Shown here: one piece after another, positions 27,464 through 37,118 of the stretch
Layout of the letters: each line of letters starts with the position of its first letter
How positions within the stretch are numbered: position 1 is the first letter of the stretch
Source of the DNA: Miltoncostaeales bacterium
GTDB lineage: Bacteria > Actinomycetota > Thermoleophilia > Miltoncostaeales > Miltoncostaeaceae
DNA length: 39,510 nucleotides
Reading direction: 5' to 3'
NCBI GenBank assembly: GCA_030829765.1
Contig: JAUROO010000040.1
Span: 1 to 39,510 of the forward strand
Translations under genes and position numbers: made by a program
Notes under the pieces: generated by a model
Told to the model about the DNA's origin: nothing
The model's database searches: none
The model's input: the letters and a program-made list of their open reading frames with translations, nothing else

Positions 27464-28546
27464 TCAGGCCGGAATGGCGGCCGCGGGCAGCGGCTCGCGC
27501 GCGCGGCCGTCCGTCAGGAGGTCGGGGCTCGCGACGTTCCAGTACGCGCGGACCGCCCATGTCAGCACACGCCGGCTCGCCACCACGCGGGCAAAATCCG
27601 CGAACAACGGGTCCGGCAGGACATCCAGGGCCGTCTGAAGCCGCTCGAGGATGCGATAGCCCCGGGCGCGGGACGACACGGCCGCGCGATAGGCCGCAAG
27701 CGCCTCGCCCAGCGGCATCTCTCCCGTCCTCACGCGCTCGGCAAGCCGACCGGCCACCTGGCCGAAGACGAGCGCCGGGCGGATGCCCTCGCCGGACACC
27801 GGCAGGCACATGCCGGCCGAGTCGCCCACGAGGAACATGCCATCGCGCACGGGGTCGATCAGCACCGATGTGAAGAACCCGCCATGCACCGGGCCCGGCT
27901 CCCCGAGGTGCAGGTCGTCGCAGAAGGCGCGCAGATCCCCCGACAGATCGGAGTCCCCGGTGTAGGTGGCAAGCCCTGCGCGCAGGTGATCGCCCGCGGG
28001 GAACGCCCAGTAGAAGCGTCGTGTGCCACGGCTCGGCCCCACGTAGAAGTGCAGTCCCTCGCCACGGAACGGCTGCCGTGCCTCGATGCCGAAGCTCTTC
28101 CGGGGCGCCCGCGCCGCACGGCGGCGGTCCCGCGGAGCCACTGTGCGCCACCCCGCGGCATCCACGACCACTGGTGCGTCGAAGGCGCCTTCGGTGGTCT
28201 CCACGCGCCCTGCCCGTGCACCGGTGATGCGCGCGCGCAGGAAGTCGGCGCCGGTGCGGTCGAACAGTTCCTCGCAGAAGCGCCGGTAGTCGAAGGTGCA
28301 GAACGGGAAGAACCGCAGCACCTGCGACCGGCGCCGGGTGTGGATGATGATGTCGTCATGCACCTGGTCGATGACGTGGGTCATTCCCAGGTTCTCAAGG
28401 CAGGCGAGGGGCACGGCCGATGCGGACGTTTCCCCGTCACCGATCTCCAGGCTGTCGATCACCAGCACCCGGCCGCCGATCTGCTGGGCGGCGGCCAGCC
28501 CCGCGAACGACCCGCCGCAGACGATGGCGTCGTACGCCTGCGCCAT
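27464..28546 (-). CDS. FAD-dependent oxidoreductase, geranylgeranyl-reductase-like
   Basis: YDAIVCGGSFAGLAAAQQIGGRVLVIDSLEIG...GTRRFYWAFPAGDHLRAGLATY...GMFLVGDSAGMCLPVSGEGIRPALVFGQVAG, consistent with GGR/FixC-type flavoproteins. Confidence 0.8.
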   Translation of the reverse strand: MAQAYDAIVCGGSFAGLAAAQQIGGRVLVIDSLEIGDGETSASAVPLACLENLGMTHVIDQVHDDIIIHTRRRSQVLRFFPFCTFDYRRFCEELFDRTGADFLRARITGARAGRVETTEGAFDAPVVVDAAGWRTVAPRDRRRAARAPRKSFGIEARQPFRGEGLHFYVGPSRGTRRFYWAFPAGDHLRAGLATYTGDSDLSGDLRAFCDDLHLGEPGPVHGGFFTSVLIDPVRDGMFLVGDSAGMCLPVSGEGIRPALVFGQVAGRLAERVRTGEMPLGEALAAYRAAVSSRARGYRILERLQTALDVLPDPLFADFARVVASRRVLTWAVRAYWNVASPDLLTDGRAREPLPAAAIPA

Positions 28547-28953
28547 CAGGTGCGGGGGATCTCCTCGCCGGTCTCCGGGTTGATGCGGATGCCGTCGGTG
28601 ATGCCCGTGCCCGGGGGTGCACCGATCACGAGCCAGGTGGCGTCGCGGTCGCTGTTGTTCTGGATGCGGCGGGTGGTGTCCTTGCCCACGCGGACCCAGT
28701 CCTGGTCCTCGATGGCGACGACCTCGCCCTCGATCAGCATCTCCTGAGGACCGCCGGCGATCAGGTGGTAGAGCTCCTCCTGCTCATGATGGCGGTGATA
28801 GGCCATCTGGTCCCCGGGATGGAAGATCCACACGCGGCAGGTCATCTGCTCGCAGCCGGTGGAGCCGGCGAAGTCCTGGGAGGAGGGGCCGCCGCCCTTC
28901 CGCTCCCTGCGCTCAACATCGGCGGCGTGGACGTGCGTAAAGCCATCGGCCAT
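28546..28953 (-). CDS. Cupin-domain protein
   Basis: CRVWIFHPGDQMAYHRHHEQEELYHLIAGGPQEMLIEGEVVAIEDQDWVRVGKDTTRRIQNNSD, cupin motif 1-like HxH...E; AGGAG upstream of ATG. Confidence 0.85.
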   Translation of the reverse strand: MADGFTHVHAADVERRERKGGGPSSQDFAGSTGCEQMTCRVWIFHPGDQMAYHRHHEQEELYHLIAGGPQEMLIEGEVVAIEDQDWVRVGKDTTRRIQNNSDRDATWLVIGAPPGTGITDGIRINPETGEEIPRT

Positions 28954-28985
28954 GACGTTCTCCTGATCCGTGAACGCGTCTGAGA

Positions 28986-29675
28986 CTAGTCGAACAGCAC
29001 GGATTCGAGGCCCACGGTCACGCCGGGGCGCTCGCGCACCGCGCGCACCGCCATGAGCACGCCCGGCATGAAGCTCTCACGCGACAGGCTGTCGTGACGG
29101 ATGGTGAGCGTCTCGCCCAGCCCGCCCAGAATGACCTCCTGATGCGCGACGAGGCCCGGCAGTCGAACGGAGTGGATGGGCACATCGCCCTCCATGAGTC
29201 CGGAGGTGCGCGCCGCCGTGCCGGATGGGGCGTCGAGCTTCCCGTCGTGGTGCAGCTCGATGATCTCGGCGGCCGGCATGTGGCGTGATGCCTCGGCTGC
29301 GAAACGCATCATCAGGACCGCGCCGATCGCGAAGTTCGGCGCCACGAGCAGGTTGGCCGCACCCTCCTCCGCGCAACTGACCAGGTCGTCCATCTGCGCC
29401 GGCTCGAGCCCGGTTGTGCCCACGACGGCGTGAACGCCGGCGTCCAGGCAGGCGCGCACGGTCCCATGGGCCACGGCCGGCTGGGTGAAGTCCACGGCGA
29501 CATCCGGCGCGGCAGCCGGGATGGCCTCGGCCACGGAGGCGAAGGCGGTGCGCCCGTCGGAAGTGAGCGCGGGGTCCACCCGGGCGACCAGTTCCATGTC
29601 GTCCGCAGCGCCGACGGCCGCAACGACCGCCTGCCCCATGCGCCCCGCGGCGCCGGTCACCATCACCCGGATCAT
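28986..29675 (-). CDS. dapB: 4-hydroxy-tetrahydrodipicolinate reductase
   Basis: MIRVMVTGAAGRMGQAVVAAV...DVAVDFTQPAV...VVGTTGL...APNFAIGAVLMMRFA...IIELHHDGKLDAPSGTA. Confidence 0.95.
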   Translation of the reverse strand: MIRVMVTGAAGRMGQAVVAAVGAADDMELVARVDPALTSDGRTAFASVAEAIPAAAPDVAVDFTQPAVAHGTVRACLDAGVHAVVGTTGLEPAQMDDLVSCAEEGAANLLVAPNFAIGAVLMMRFAAEASRHMPAAEIIELHHDGKLDAPSGTAARTSGLMEGDVPIHSVRLPGLVAHQEVILGGLGETLTIRHDSLSRESFMPGVLMAVRAVRERPGVTVGLESVLFD

Positions 29676-30952
29676 GCCGCTTCCACGAGCTCGGGGGCCA
29701 GATGCGCCACGGCGGCGCGCACGGCCTCGGTCCGCGGGCCGATCGCCGCGATCGACAGGCAAGAGGGGTCCCAGAACTCCCGGGCCAGGTCGAGGATGTC
29801 GTCCGCGCTCACTGCATCCACGCGGGCGATGATCTCGTCCACGTCGAGGAGCTCCGTGCCACTGAGCACCGACCGGCCGATCCTGTGCATGCGGGTGGCC
29901 GGGCTCTCGAGGCCGAGCACGAGCCGGCCCTTCAGGTGCTCCTTGGCCCGGGCCAACTCATCGGCGGGCACGGGATCCTCCCCTATGCGGCGGAGCTCGC
30001 GCGCGATGATCTCCGAGGCCTCGACGAGGTTGTCCTCGCGGGTGCCCAGGTACACGCCCACCTGCCCGGTGTCCGAGTACCCCACGGAATACGTGCCCAC
30101 CGAGTAGGCCAGGCCGCGCTTCTCGCGGATCTCCTGGAACAGGCGCGAGCTCATTGACCCACCGAGCACCACGTCCAGCACCCCCATCGCGTGCCGGCGG
30201 TCATCCGAGCGATCGAGGCCCGGGCCCCCCAGGGCGACGTGGTACTGCTCGGTGGGCTTGGCCCGAGCGACCAGGCGCGGGGTGCCGGGGGCCGCGGCCT
30301 GCACCTCGTGGGCCGCGCCGCGGGCCAGGTCGCCCAGATGCCGCTCCGCGAGGTCCACCAGGTGCCCGTGCTCGATGTTCCCGCTCGCCGCCACCACGAT
30401 GTTGCCCGCCGTGTAGTGCCCGGCGTGGAACGCCCGTATCTCCTCCTCGGGCATGCCGGCGATCACCTCGGAGGTCCCGATGACGGGCCTGCCCAGCGGC
30501 TGATCGGGGAACACGGCCTCCGACATCAGGTCATGCACCAGGTCCCCGGGGTCGTCCTCGTACATGAGGATCTCCTCGAGGATCACCTGGCGCTCCTGCT
30601 CGAGTTCGCGGAACGCCGGGCGCACCAGCATGTCGGCGAGGACGTCGAAGGCGCGGTCCAGGTGCTCGTCCAGCACGCGGGTGTAGAGCACCGTGTGGTC
30701 CCTGCCGGTTGCCGCGTTCACCTCACCGCCGATCGCGTCGAACGCCTCGGCGATTCCCGCGGCCGAGAACCGGTCTGTCCCCTTGAACAGCAGGTGCTCG
30801 ATGAAGTGCGAGATACCGCCCTCGGACGGCCGCTCGAAGCGCGAGCCCACCCCGATCCACACTCCGAGCGCGATCGAGCGCACACCGCCGAGGGGCTCCG
30901 AGACAACCCGGAGCCCCCCTGCGGTGGTGTCGAGCGCCCTGTTGGAGGTCAC
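29672..30952 (-). CDS. M16 family zinc metallopeptidase
   Basis: GGISHFIEHLLFKGTDRFSA (HxxEH), downstream QVILEEILMYEDDP; GTG start overlaps the pnp stop. Confidence 0.93.
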   Translation of the reverse strand: MTSNRALDTTAGGLRVVSEPLGGVRSIALGVWIGVGSRFERPSEGGISHFIEHLLFKGTDRFSAAGIAEAFDAIGGEVNAATGRDHTVLYTRVLDEHLDRAFDVLADMLVRPAFRELEQERQVILEEILMYEDDPGDLVHDLMSEAVFPDQPLGRPVIGTSEVIAGMPEEEIRAFHAGHYTAGNIVVAASGNIEHGHLVDLAERHLGDLARGAAHEVQAAAPGTPRLVARAKPTEQYHVALGGPGLDRSDDRRHAMGVLDVVLGGSMSSRLFQEIREKRGLAYSVGTYSVGYSDTGQVGVYLGTREDNLVEASEIIARELRRIGEDPVPADELARAKEHLKGRLVLGLESPATRMHRIGRSVLSGTELLDVDEIIARVDAVSADDILDLAREFWDPSCLSIAAIGPRTEAVRAAVAHLAPELVEAA

Positions 30953-33147
30953 TCGGAGACGTCGCTCGCGGACATCTTCCGGCGCCGCCGCGGGCGGCGG
31001 TGCGTGCTCTCGTCCGACTCGGTGTCGCCGTCCCCGGCGGGTGCCGAGTCGTCCGACAGCAGGCGCAGCCCGATACGGCCGCGGGCCCGGTCGACCTCCT
31101 CCACGCGCACGTCCACCGAGTCGCCGCGGTTCAGGACGTCCTCCACCTTCTCCACCCGGCCGGAGCCCAGGTTGGAGATGTGCAGCAGTCCGTCCACGCC
31201 CTTTGTGAGTTCGATGAACGCCCCGAAGGTCGTGGTCTTCACGACCTTGGCGCCCTCGTAGACATCGCCCACCTCGACGTCCTTCGTCATGGAGCGGATC
31301 CGCTCGACGCACTGGTCGGCCTTCTCGCCCTGCACGCCGTAGACGCTCACGGTGCCGTCATCCTCGATGGAGATCTCCACCTCGAAGTCGGCCTCGAGAG
31401 CGCGGATGGTCTCGCCGCCCTTGCCGATGACCATCCCGATCTTGTCGGGATCGATCTTGATGGCGGTGATGCGCGGTGCCCATGCGCTCAGCTCCTCGCG
31501 GGGGCCCGGGATCGTGTCGGCCATGGCGCCCAGGATCGTGAGGCGTGCCTGCTTGGCCTGCTGCAGGGCCTGCGCCAGGGTCTCCTGGGTGACCCCGGCC
31601 ACCTTGTTGTCCATCTGCAGGGCCGTGACGCCCTCGGAGGTGCCCGCCACCTTGAAGTCCATGTCGCCGAGGTGGTCCTCGTCGCCCTGGATGTCGGTGA
31701 GCACGATCAGGTCATCGCCCTCCTTGATGAGGCCCATGGCGATGCCGGCGACCGGGCGGGTGATGTTCACGCCTGCGTCCAGCAGGGCCAGCGTGGAGCC
31801 GCACACCGAGGCCATCGACGACGACCCGTTGCTCTCGAGCGTCTCCGAGACCAGGCGGAGGGTGTAGGGGAACTCCTCCTCCGGCGGGATGACCGGGATC
31901 AGCGCCCGCTCCGCGAGGGCCCCGTGTCCGATGTCACGCCGCTTGGGCCCGCGCATGAAACCGGTCTCGCCGACGCTGAACGGCGGGAAGTTGTCGTGGT
32001 GGATGTAGCGCTTCGTCGTGTCGATGGACAGGTCGTCGATGCGCTGGGCCTCCTTCATCGTGCCGAGCGCCAGCAGGGTGAGCACCTGCGTCTCGCCGCG
32101 CGTGAAGAGCCCCGAGCCGTGCGTGCGCGGCGCGATGCCGGTGTCGCACCAGATGGGGCGGATCTCCTCCGCCGACCGGCCGTCCGGACGCCGCTTGTCC
32201 ACGGCGATGCGACGGCGGATCGTGCGCTTGATCAGCTGGTCGAACGCCATCGAGAACTGCGCGCGCTGATCCGGCGAGGGCTCATCGCCCACGACCTCCA
32301 GCTGGGCGGCGGTCTTCGCCGCGGCGATCTTGTCGCGGCGCTCGAGCTTGCCCTGCTCGAGCGTGGCCTCCTCGATGGATGCCAGGGCGACCTTCTCGAC
32401 CTCGGCGAGCATCGCCGGGTCGACGACCTGCGGCACGACATCCCACTTGGGCTTGCCCGCCTTCTCGCGGAGCTCGTCCTGCACGTCGCAGAGCTTGCGG
32501 ATCTCGTCATGCGCGATCTGCAGGGCCTCGAGCAGGTCCTCTTCCGACACCTCCTTCGCGCCGGCCTCGACCATCGAGATGGCGTCGCGCGTACCGGCCA
32601 CGACCAGGTCGAGCTTGCTCTCCTCCATCTCCTGGAGGGTCGGGTTGATGACGAAGTCGTCATCCAGCATGCCGATGCGCACGGCCCCGACCGGACCCTC
32701 GAACGGCAGCTCCGACAGCATGAGCGCCGCGGAGGCCCCGTTGATCGAGAGGATGTCGAACGCGTTGACCTTGTCGATCGAGAGCACCGTGGTGACAACC
32801 TGCACCTCGTTGCGGTAGCCCTTGGGCCACAGCGGCCGGAGCGGGCGGTCGGTCATGCGCGCGGTGAGGATGGCGCGCTCGCTCGGGCGGCTCTCGCGCT
32901 TGATGAAGCCACCGGGGATCGCCCCCTTGGCGTACATGCGCTCCTCGACGTCCACGGTGAGCGGGAAGAAGTCCGTCCCCTCCCGCGGCGCGCGCGCGCC
33001 CACGGCCGTGACCAGCACCAGGCTGTCGCCCGACCGTACGAGCACCGAGCCGCTGGCCTGCTTGGCCAGCCTGCCGGTCTCGAAGATGATCTCCTGGCCG
33101 CCGATATCGGCGACGACGCGCGTGGCGTCAGGGCCCTTCACTGTCAT
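30949..33147 (-). CDS. pnp: Polyribonucleotide nucleotidyltransferase
   Basis: Two RNase PH domains (TDFFPLTVDVEERMYAKGAIPGGFIKRE; RTHGSGLFTRGETQVLTL...GFMRGPKRRDIGHGALAERAL), KH domain (IGMVIGKGGETIRAL), S1 domain. An alternative upstream ATG exists at 33159. Confidence 0.97.
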   Translation of the reverse strand: MTVKGPDATRVVADIGGQEIIFETGRLAKQASGSVLVRSGDSLVLVTAVGARAPREGTDFFPLTVDVEERMYAKGAIPGGFIKRESRPSERAILTARMTDRPLRPLWPKGYRNEVQVVTTVLSIDKVNAFDILSINGASAALMLSELPFEGPVGAVRIGMLDDDFVINPTLQEMEESKLDLVVAGTRDAISMVEAGAKEVSEEDLLEALQIAHDEIRKLCDVQDELREKAGKPKWDVVPQVVDPAMLAEVEKVALASIEEATLEQGKLERRDKIAAAKTAAQLEVVGDEPSPDQRAQFSMAFDQLIKRTIRRRIAVDKRRPDGRSAEEIRPIWCDTGIAPRTHGSGLFTRGETQVLTLLALGTMKEAQRIDDLSIDTTKRYIHHDNFPPFSVGETGFMRGPKRRDIGHGALAERALIPVIPPEEEFPYTLRLVSETLESNGSSSMASVCGSTLALLDAGVNITRPVAGIAMGLIKEGDDLIVLTDIQGDEDHLGDMDFKVAGTSEGVTALQMDNKVAGVTQETLAQALQQAKQARLTILGAMADTIPGPREELSAWAPRITAIKIDPDKIGMVIGKGGETIRALEADFEVEISIEDDGTVSVYGVQGEKADQCVERIRSMTKDVEVGDVYEGAKVVKTTTFGAFIELTKGVDGLLHISNLGSGRVEKVEDVLNRGDSVDVRVEEVDRARGRIGLRLLSDDSAPAGDGDTESDESTHRRPRRRRKMSASDVSE

Positions 33148-33225
33148 TGCGTTCCCCATCCCTTCGCGCCGTACCCCCGGCACGGCTCATCACGCGGTGC
33201 CGCCATCCGGGCGGCCCGCCGTCAC

Positions 33226-33240
33226 GGGCGCGATGCGCCC
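33226..33240 (-). terminator. Small perfect hairpin between rpsO and pnp
   Basis: GGGCGC-GAT-GCGCCC (6-bp stem, 3-nt loop) just downstream of the rpsO stop; attenuator, terminator or processing site. Confidence 0.35.
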
Positions 33241-33248
33241 CGGTTCGC

Positions 33249-33515
33249 CTACCTGCGGATGCCGAGCGAGTCGGTGAGCTCGCGGTAGGCGTTCAGGTCC
33301 TTCCTCTCGAGGTAGCTCAGGAGCCGACGGCGCCGGCCGACCATGGTCAGCAGACCGCGCCGCGAGTGATGATCCTTGTGGTGGCTCTTGAGGTGCTCGG
33401 TGAGCTGGTTGATCCTCTCGGTGAGGATCGCGATCTGGACCTGGGGCGAGCCCGTGTCCGTGTCGTGCTTGCGGTGGGGCGCCATGACCCCCGCCTTGGT
33501 GTCCTTGTCCAGCAT
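33249..33515 (-). CDS. rpsO: 30S ribosomal protein S15
   Basis: [57 protein letters not shown]. Confidence 0.97.
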   Translation of the reverse strand: MLDKDTKAGVMAPHRKHDTDTGSPQVQIAILTERINQLTEHLKSHHKDHHSRRGLLTMVGRRRRLLSYLERKDLNAYRELTDSLGIRR

Positions 33516-33585
33516 CTATGTCTGCTCCATGTCCGGCCGCGGGGCAGCCGTGGCCGCACCCGGGTCAATGTGACCGCGGAGGATA

Positions 33586-34530
33586 TCAGGCCCCGCCCGT
33601 CACCTCGCGGGTGCGCGCGATGTCCTCGTTCACCTGACGCACGAGCGCATCGGGAGTCGGGAACCGCTGCTCGTCGCGCAGCCGCTCGATGAACTCCACG
33701 CGCACGCGCTGCCCGTACAGATCGTCCCCCTCATAGTCGAGGATGAAGGCCTCCAGACGCAGGGGTGCGTCGTCCCCGCCCGCGAAGGTGGGTGAGTACC
33801 CGAGGTTCACGGCCGCGGGGAATCGCCCCGCCCCCAGCGCCACCCGGCCTGCGTACACGCCGCGCGCCGGCAGGGCGATCCCCTCCGGCACGGCGACGTT
33901 CGCCGTGGGCAGGCCCAGCGCCCGCCCCCGCTGCTCGCCCGGGACCACCATGCCCTCGACGAGATGCGGACGGCCGAGGAGTGGCGTGACCTCGCCGACC
34001 TGGCCGCGCGCCACGAGGCGGCGCACGCGGGTGGACGACACCGGCTTCCCATCCGGGCTCACGACCGTCGCCGGGCTCTCGACGATCAGCCCCTTCGCCC
34101 GCCCGAGGCGCTGGAGGTAGGCCACCGTGCCCGATCCCCCATGCCCGAATCGGAAGTTCGCGCCCACGACGATGCTCTCGGCGTTGAGGGGCGCGGAACA
34201 CAGCATCTCGGCGAAACGGTCGGCCCGTATGCGCGCGAACGCCTGGGTGAACGGGACGACCAGCAGCGCGTCGGCCCCGAGGGCCTCGATCAGCTGGGAC
34301 TTGACGGCCGGCTCGGTGAGGACGGCCGGCGCGAGTTCAGGACGCAGAACCGCAAGGGGGTTCGGCTCGAAGGTGAGCACCATCGACTGCAGACCCCTCT
34401 CGCGCGCGCGCTCGATGGCCCGGCCGATGATCGCCTGATGCCCGAGGTGCACGCCATCGAAGGTCCCGATGGCCACCACGCGCCGCTCGTCCCCCAGCGG
34501 CAATTCGCCGATCGACTGGTAGCGCCTCAC
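33586..34530 (-). CDS. ribF: Bifunctional riboflavin kinase/FAD synthetase
   Basis: VVAIGTFDGVHLGHQAIIGRAIERARE...VVGANFRFGHGGSG...SSTRVRRLVARGQV...GLPTANVAVPEGIALPARGVYAGRV. Confidence 0.95.
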   Translation of the reverse strand: MRRYQSIGELPLGDERRVVAIGTFDGVHLGHQAIIGRAIERARERGLQSMVLTFEPNPLAVLRPELAPAVLTEPAVKSQLIEALGADALLVVPFTQAFARIRADRFAEMLCSAPLNAESIVVGANFRFGHGGSGTVAYLQRLGRAKGLIVESPATVVSPDGKPVSSTRVRRLVARGQVGEVTPLLGRPHLVEGMVVPGEQRGRALGLPTANVAVPEGIALPARGVYAGRVALGAGRFPAAVNLGYSPTFAGGDDAPLRLEAFILDYEGDDLYGQRVRVEFIERLRDEQRFPTPDALVRQVNEDIARTREVTGGA

Positions 34531-35381
34531 CCGGCCAGGACCACCCGCGGCCGCAGCACCCCGGCATCGGCCTCGGCGATGGCCACGAGGTGGCCGTCGG
34601 CCACCAGCGCCGCCGGGCCGGCCCCGCCCGCCCGCGGGTCGGGCACCGGTCGGCCGTGGACCACGGCCGCGGCTCCGACGGGGTCCAGGTCCACGCGCCC
34701 GATGTGCCCGAGCACGGCGAGCGCATCCGTCACCTGGGCGCTGCCCACGGCATCCGGGGCGATGGCCCCGTCAACCCCCAGATGGCCCACGGCGGTGCGG
34801 CGAAGGGTCGCGCAGTACCCGCCGCAGCCGAGCGCCTCACCCAGGTCAACGGCGATCTGGCGCACGTACGTGCCTGCGCTGCATCGGATGTCGACCTCGG
34901 CGCGTCCGGTCATGGGGTCGTAGGACACCAGATCCGCGCGCTCCACGACGACCGCGCGCGTGGGACGTTCGACCTCGCCGCCCCGGCGGGTGATCGCGTA
35001 CAGGCGCTCGCCGCCCACCTTGACCGCCGACAGCCCGGGCACCACCTGCGTGAGGTCACCCACCATCCCGGCCAGCGCATCCCGGACGGCATCCACCGAG
35101 GCCGGGACTGCGCCGCCAGCCGTGATGGGGCCCTCGGGATCGCCGGATTCCGATCGGGCACCCAGTGCGATCCCTGCCCGGTACCCCTTCGGAAGACCGC
35201 TCAGGAAGGGCGCAAGGCGCGTGGCGCGACCCGTCAGCACGACCATCAGCCCGGTCGCGAACGGGTCGAGCGTGCCCGTGTGCCCCGCGCGGACACCCCC
35301 CAGCGCCCGGCGGCATGCGGCGACGACGTCATGCGAGGTCGGCCCCGCGGGCTTGTCCACCAGCACCGCGCCGGTCGGCAT
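34527..35381 (-). CDS. truB: tRNA pseudouridine(55) synthase
   Basis: GAVLVDKPAGPTSHDVV...RAGHTGTLDPFATGLMVVLTGRATRL...RCSAGTYVRQIAVDLGEALGCGG. ATG at 35379-35381. Confidence 0.95.
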   Translation of the reverse strand: MPTGAVLVDKPAGPTSHDVVAACRRALGGVRAGHTGTLDPFATGLMVVLTGRATRLAPFLSGLPKGYRAGIALGARSESGDPEGPITAGGAVPASVDAVRDALAGMVGDLTQVVPGLSAVKVGGERLYAITRRGGEVERPTRAVVVERADLVSYDPMTGRAEVDIRCSAGTYVRQIAVDLGEALGCGGYCATLRRTAVGHLGVDGAIAPDAVGSAQVTDALAVLGHIGRVDLDPVGAAAVVHGRPVPDPRAGGAGPAALVADGHLVAIAEADAGVLRPRVVLAG

Positions 35382-35398
35382 GTCGGGACGGCGGCCCA

Positions 35399-36406
35399 CT
35401 AGGCGCCCTGATCGAGCATCGCCTGCCGGATGAGCGCGATGATCTCGCCGGGGGCGCGGTGCGACGTGAAGCCTGCCGCCGCGCGGTGGCCGCCGCCGCC
35501 CTCGAGGGCCGCGATGGCCGAGACGTCGATGGCCCCGCCGGAAGCCCGCGTGGACACACGCCACTCGCCGTCGGCAACCTGCCGGATGACCGCTGCCACC
35601 TGCGCGCCCCGTGCGCCGCGCAGGGCCTCCACGACCCCGTCGGAGTCGGTCCCGCCTGCGGCGCGTTCGTCCTCCGGGGTGATCACCGCCACCACGAGGC
35701 GTCCGTCCAGTTCGGAGCGCGCCCCTGCAACGGCGCGCCCCGCCAGCCGGAGATCCCCGAGCGGGATGCCCTCGTACAGGCGCCGGTAGACGGCCCCGGG
35801 GTCCACCCCGGCCTCGATCATCCGGGCCGCCGCCGCGTGCGCCCCCGCGCCGGTGCTCGAGTAGGAGAACCGTCCGGTGTCGGTCACGAGGCCCACGTAC
35901 AGCGGTAGCGCGATGCGGCGCTCCAGCGGCGCACCCATCGCATCCATCACGCGCAGCACCAACTCGGCGGTGCTCGAGGCGTCGCCGTCGATGAGGTTCA
36001 GGTCGCCCCAGGCCGGGTCGTCATGGTGGTGATCGATGTTGATGATCGGACGGCCCAGCGATGTGGGGTCCTCGTCGGTCACGCGGTGGGACGTGGCGGC
36101 ATCCACGCTCACCAGCACCCTGTCCGCGGCGTCCGCGACCCGTCCGGCCCGCACCTCCTCCCCGGGTTCCAGGAGCCAGGCGAGGTCCTCGGCCAACCCC
36201 GGACCCTCCACGTGCCACATCACCACGTCATGCCCGCGCCCGCGCAAGACACGCGCGAGGGCGATCATCGATCCCGCGGCGTCGCCATCCGGCTTGCGAT
36301 GCGTGGTAACCGTGTACCGGCCGCCGGGTGCCGAGAGCGCCGCGGCGATGCCGGCGGCATCCACCCGCGACCCCACCGGCCGATGATGATGCGGGCCGTG
36401 GCTCAC
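35399..36406 (-). CDS. nrnA: DHH family phosphoesterase (NrnA-like oligoribonuclease/pAp phosphatase)
   Basis: TTHRKPDGDAAGSMIALARVL...VDAATSHRV...INIDHHHDDPAWGDLNLIDGDASSTAELV...GLVTDTGRFSYSST...GGGGHRAAAGF. GTG start at 36404-36406. Confidence 0.92.
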   Translation of the reverse strand: MSHGPHHHRPVGSRVDAAGIAAALSAPGGRYTVTTHRKPDGDAAGSMIALARVLRGRGHDVVMWHVEGPGLAEDLAWLLEPGEEVRAGRVADAADRVLVSVDAATSHRVTDEDPTSLGRPIINIDHHHDDPAWGDLNLIDGDASSTAELVLRVMDAMGAPLERRIALPLYVGLVTDTGRFSYSSTGAGAHAAAARMIEAGVDPGAVYRRLYEGIPLGDLRLAGRAVAGARSELDGRLVVAVITPEDERAAGGTDSDGVVEALRGARGAQVAAVIRQVADGEWRVSTRASGGAIDVSAIAALEGGGGHRAAAGFTSHRAPGEIIALIRQAMLDQGA

Positions 36407-36410
36407 GAGG

Positions 36411-36794
36411 TCAGCGTCCGCCGGAGCCGTCGGGCCCGCCGGAATCCGCCGGAGGCGCGACCTCATCGATGAGTGCCGTGAGCCGTCGGGCCCTGTCCTG
36501 GAGCTCATCGCGCTCAAATGTGAGCTGCGGGGTATTGCGGCTGCGGAGTGCACGCCCCACTCGCCCCTGAAGCACCCCGCGTGCGGACTCCAGCGCCGCC
36601 GCGGCTGCTTCGGCGCGCGCAGGGTCGAGCACCGTCCACCAGACCCGCGCGTGGGCCAGGTCGGGGCTCGTCTCCACCGACGTGATGGTCACCATCTGCA
36701 GGCGCGGATCCGACAACTCGGTGAGCAGCGCGCCGGCGATGGCCTCGCGGATGGCCTCGTTCGCCCGGCGCTGGCGCTGGCGCGGTGCGCTCAT
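36411..36794 (-). CDS. rbfA: Ribosome-binding factor A
   Basis: RRANEAIREAIAGALLTELSDPRLQMVTITSVETSPDLAHARVWWTVL; ATG at 36792-36794. Confidence 0.92.
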   Translation of the reverse strand: MSAPRQRQRRANEAIREAIAGALLTELSDPRLQMVTITSVETSPDLAHARVWWTVLDPARAEAAAAALESARGVLQGRVGRALRSRNTPQLTFERDELQDRARRLTALIDEVAPPADSGGPDGSGGR

Positions 36795-37102
36795 GCGATG
36801 TCCTCCCCGATCCCGATCACCTCGCGGTGCTCCGCGAGCAGTTGCCACTCGGGGTCCGCGGACAGCAGGCGCGATGCGCGGTCCAGCCCGGCCGCGGCCT
36901 CGCCCGCGCCGGGCTCGACCACCGCCAGGGACAGGCGGCACCGCTGCCACAGGTCGTGGTGGTCCACCTCGGCGACGCTGGCGCCACAGTTCCGCGCGAG
37001 CCCCTGCCGCACGCGCAGCACCTGACGCCGCTTGTCCTTCAGGGACCCGGCGGTCGGCAGGTGCATGTCCACGGTGAGGATGCCCACGAAGCCGGCTCCC
37101 AT
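36791..37102 (-). CDS. DUF503 family protein
   Basis: FVGILTVDMHLPTAGSLKDKRRQVLRVRQGLARNCGASVAEVDHHDLWQRCRLSLAVV; typical position between infB and rbfA. Confidence 0.92.
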   Translation of the reverse strand: MGAGFVGILTVDMHLPTAGSLKDKRRQVLRVRQGLARNCGASVAEVDHHDLWQRCRLSLAVVEPGAGEAAAGLDRASRLLSADPEWQLLAEHREVIGIGEDIA

Positions 37103-37118
37103 CGCCGTCGCGGACCGG

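Noticed and set aside
26548-28151. dapA split read as programmed ribosomal frameshifting
   Set aside because: No slippery heptamer plus downstream structure that I can see; a missing C in a homopolymer is simpler.
31000-33288. 762-aa forward ORF
   Set aside because: Antisense to pnp; composition is typical of a mirror-frame ORF in GC-rich DNA and matches no family I recognise.
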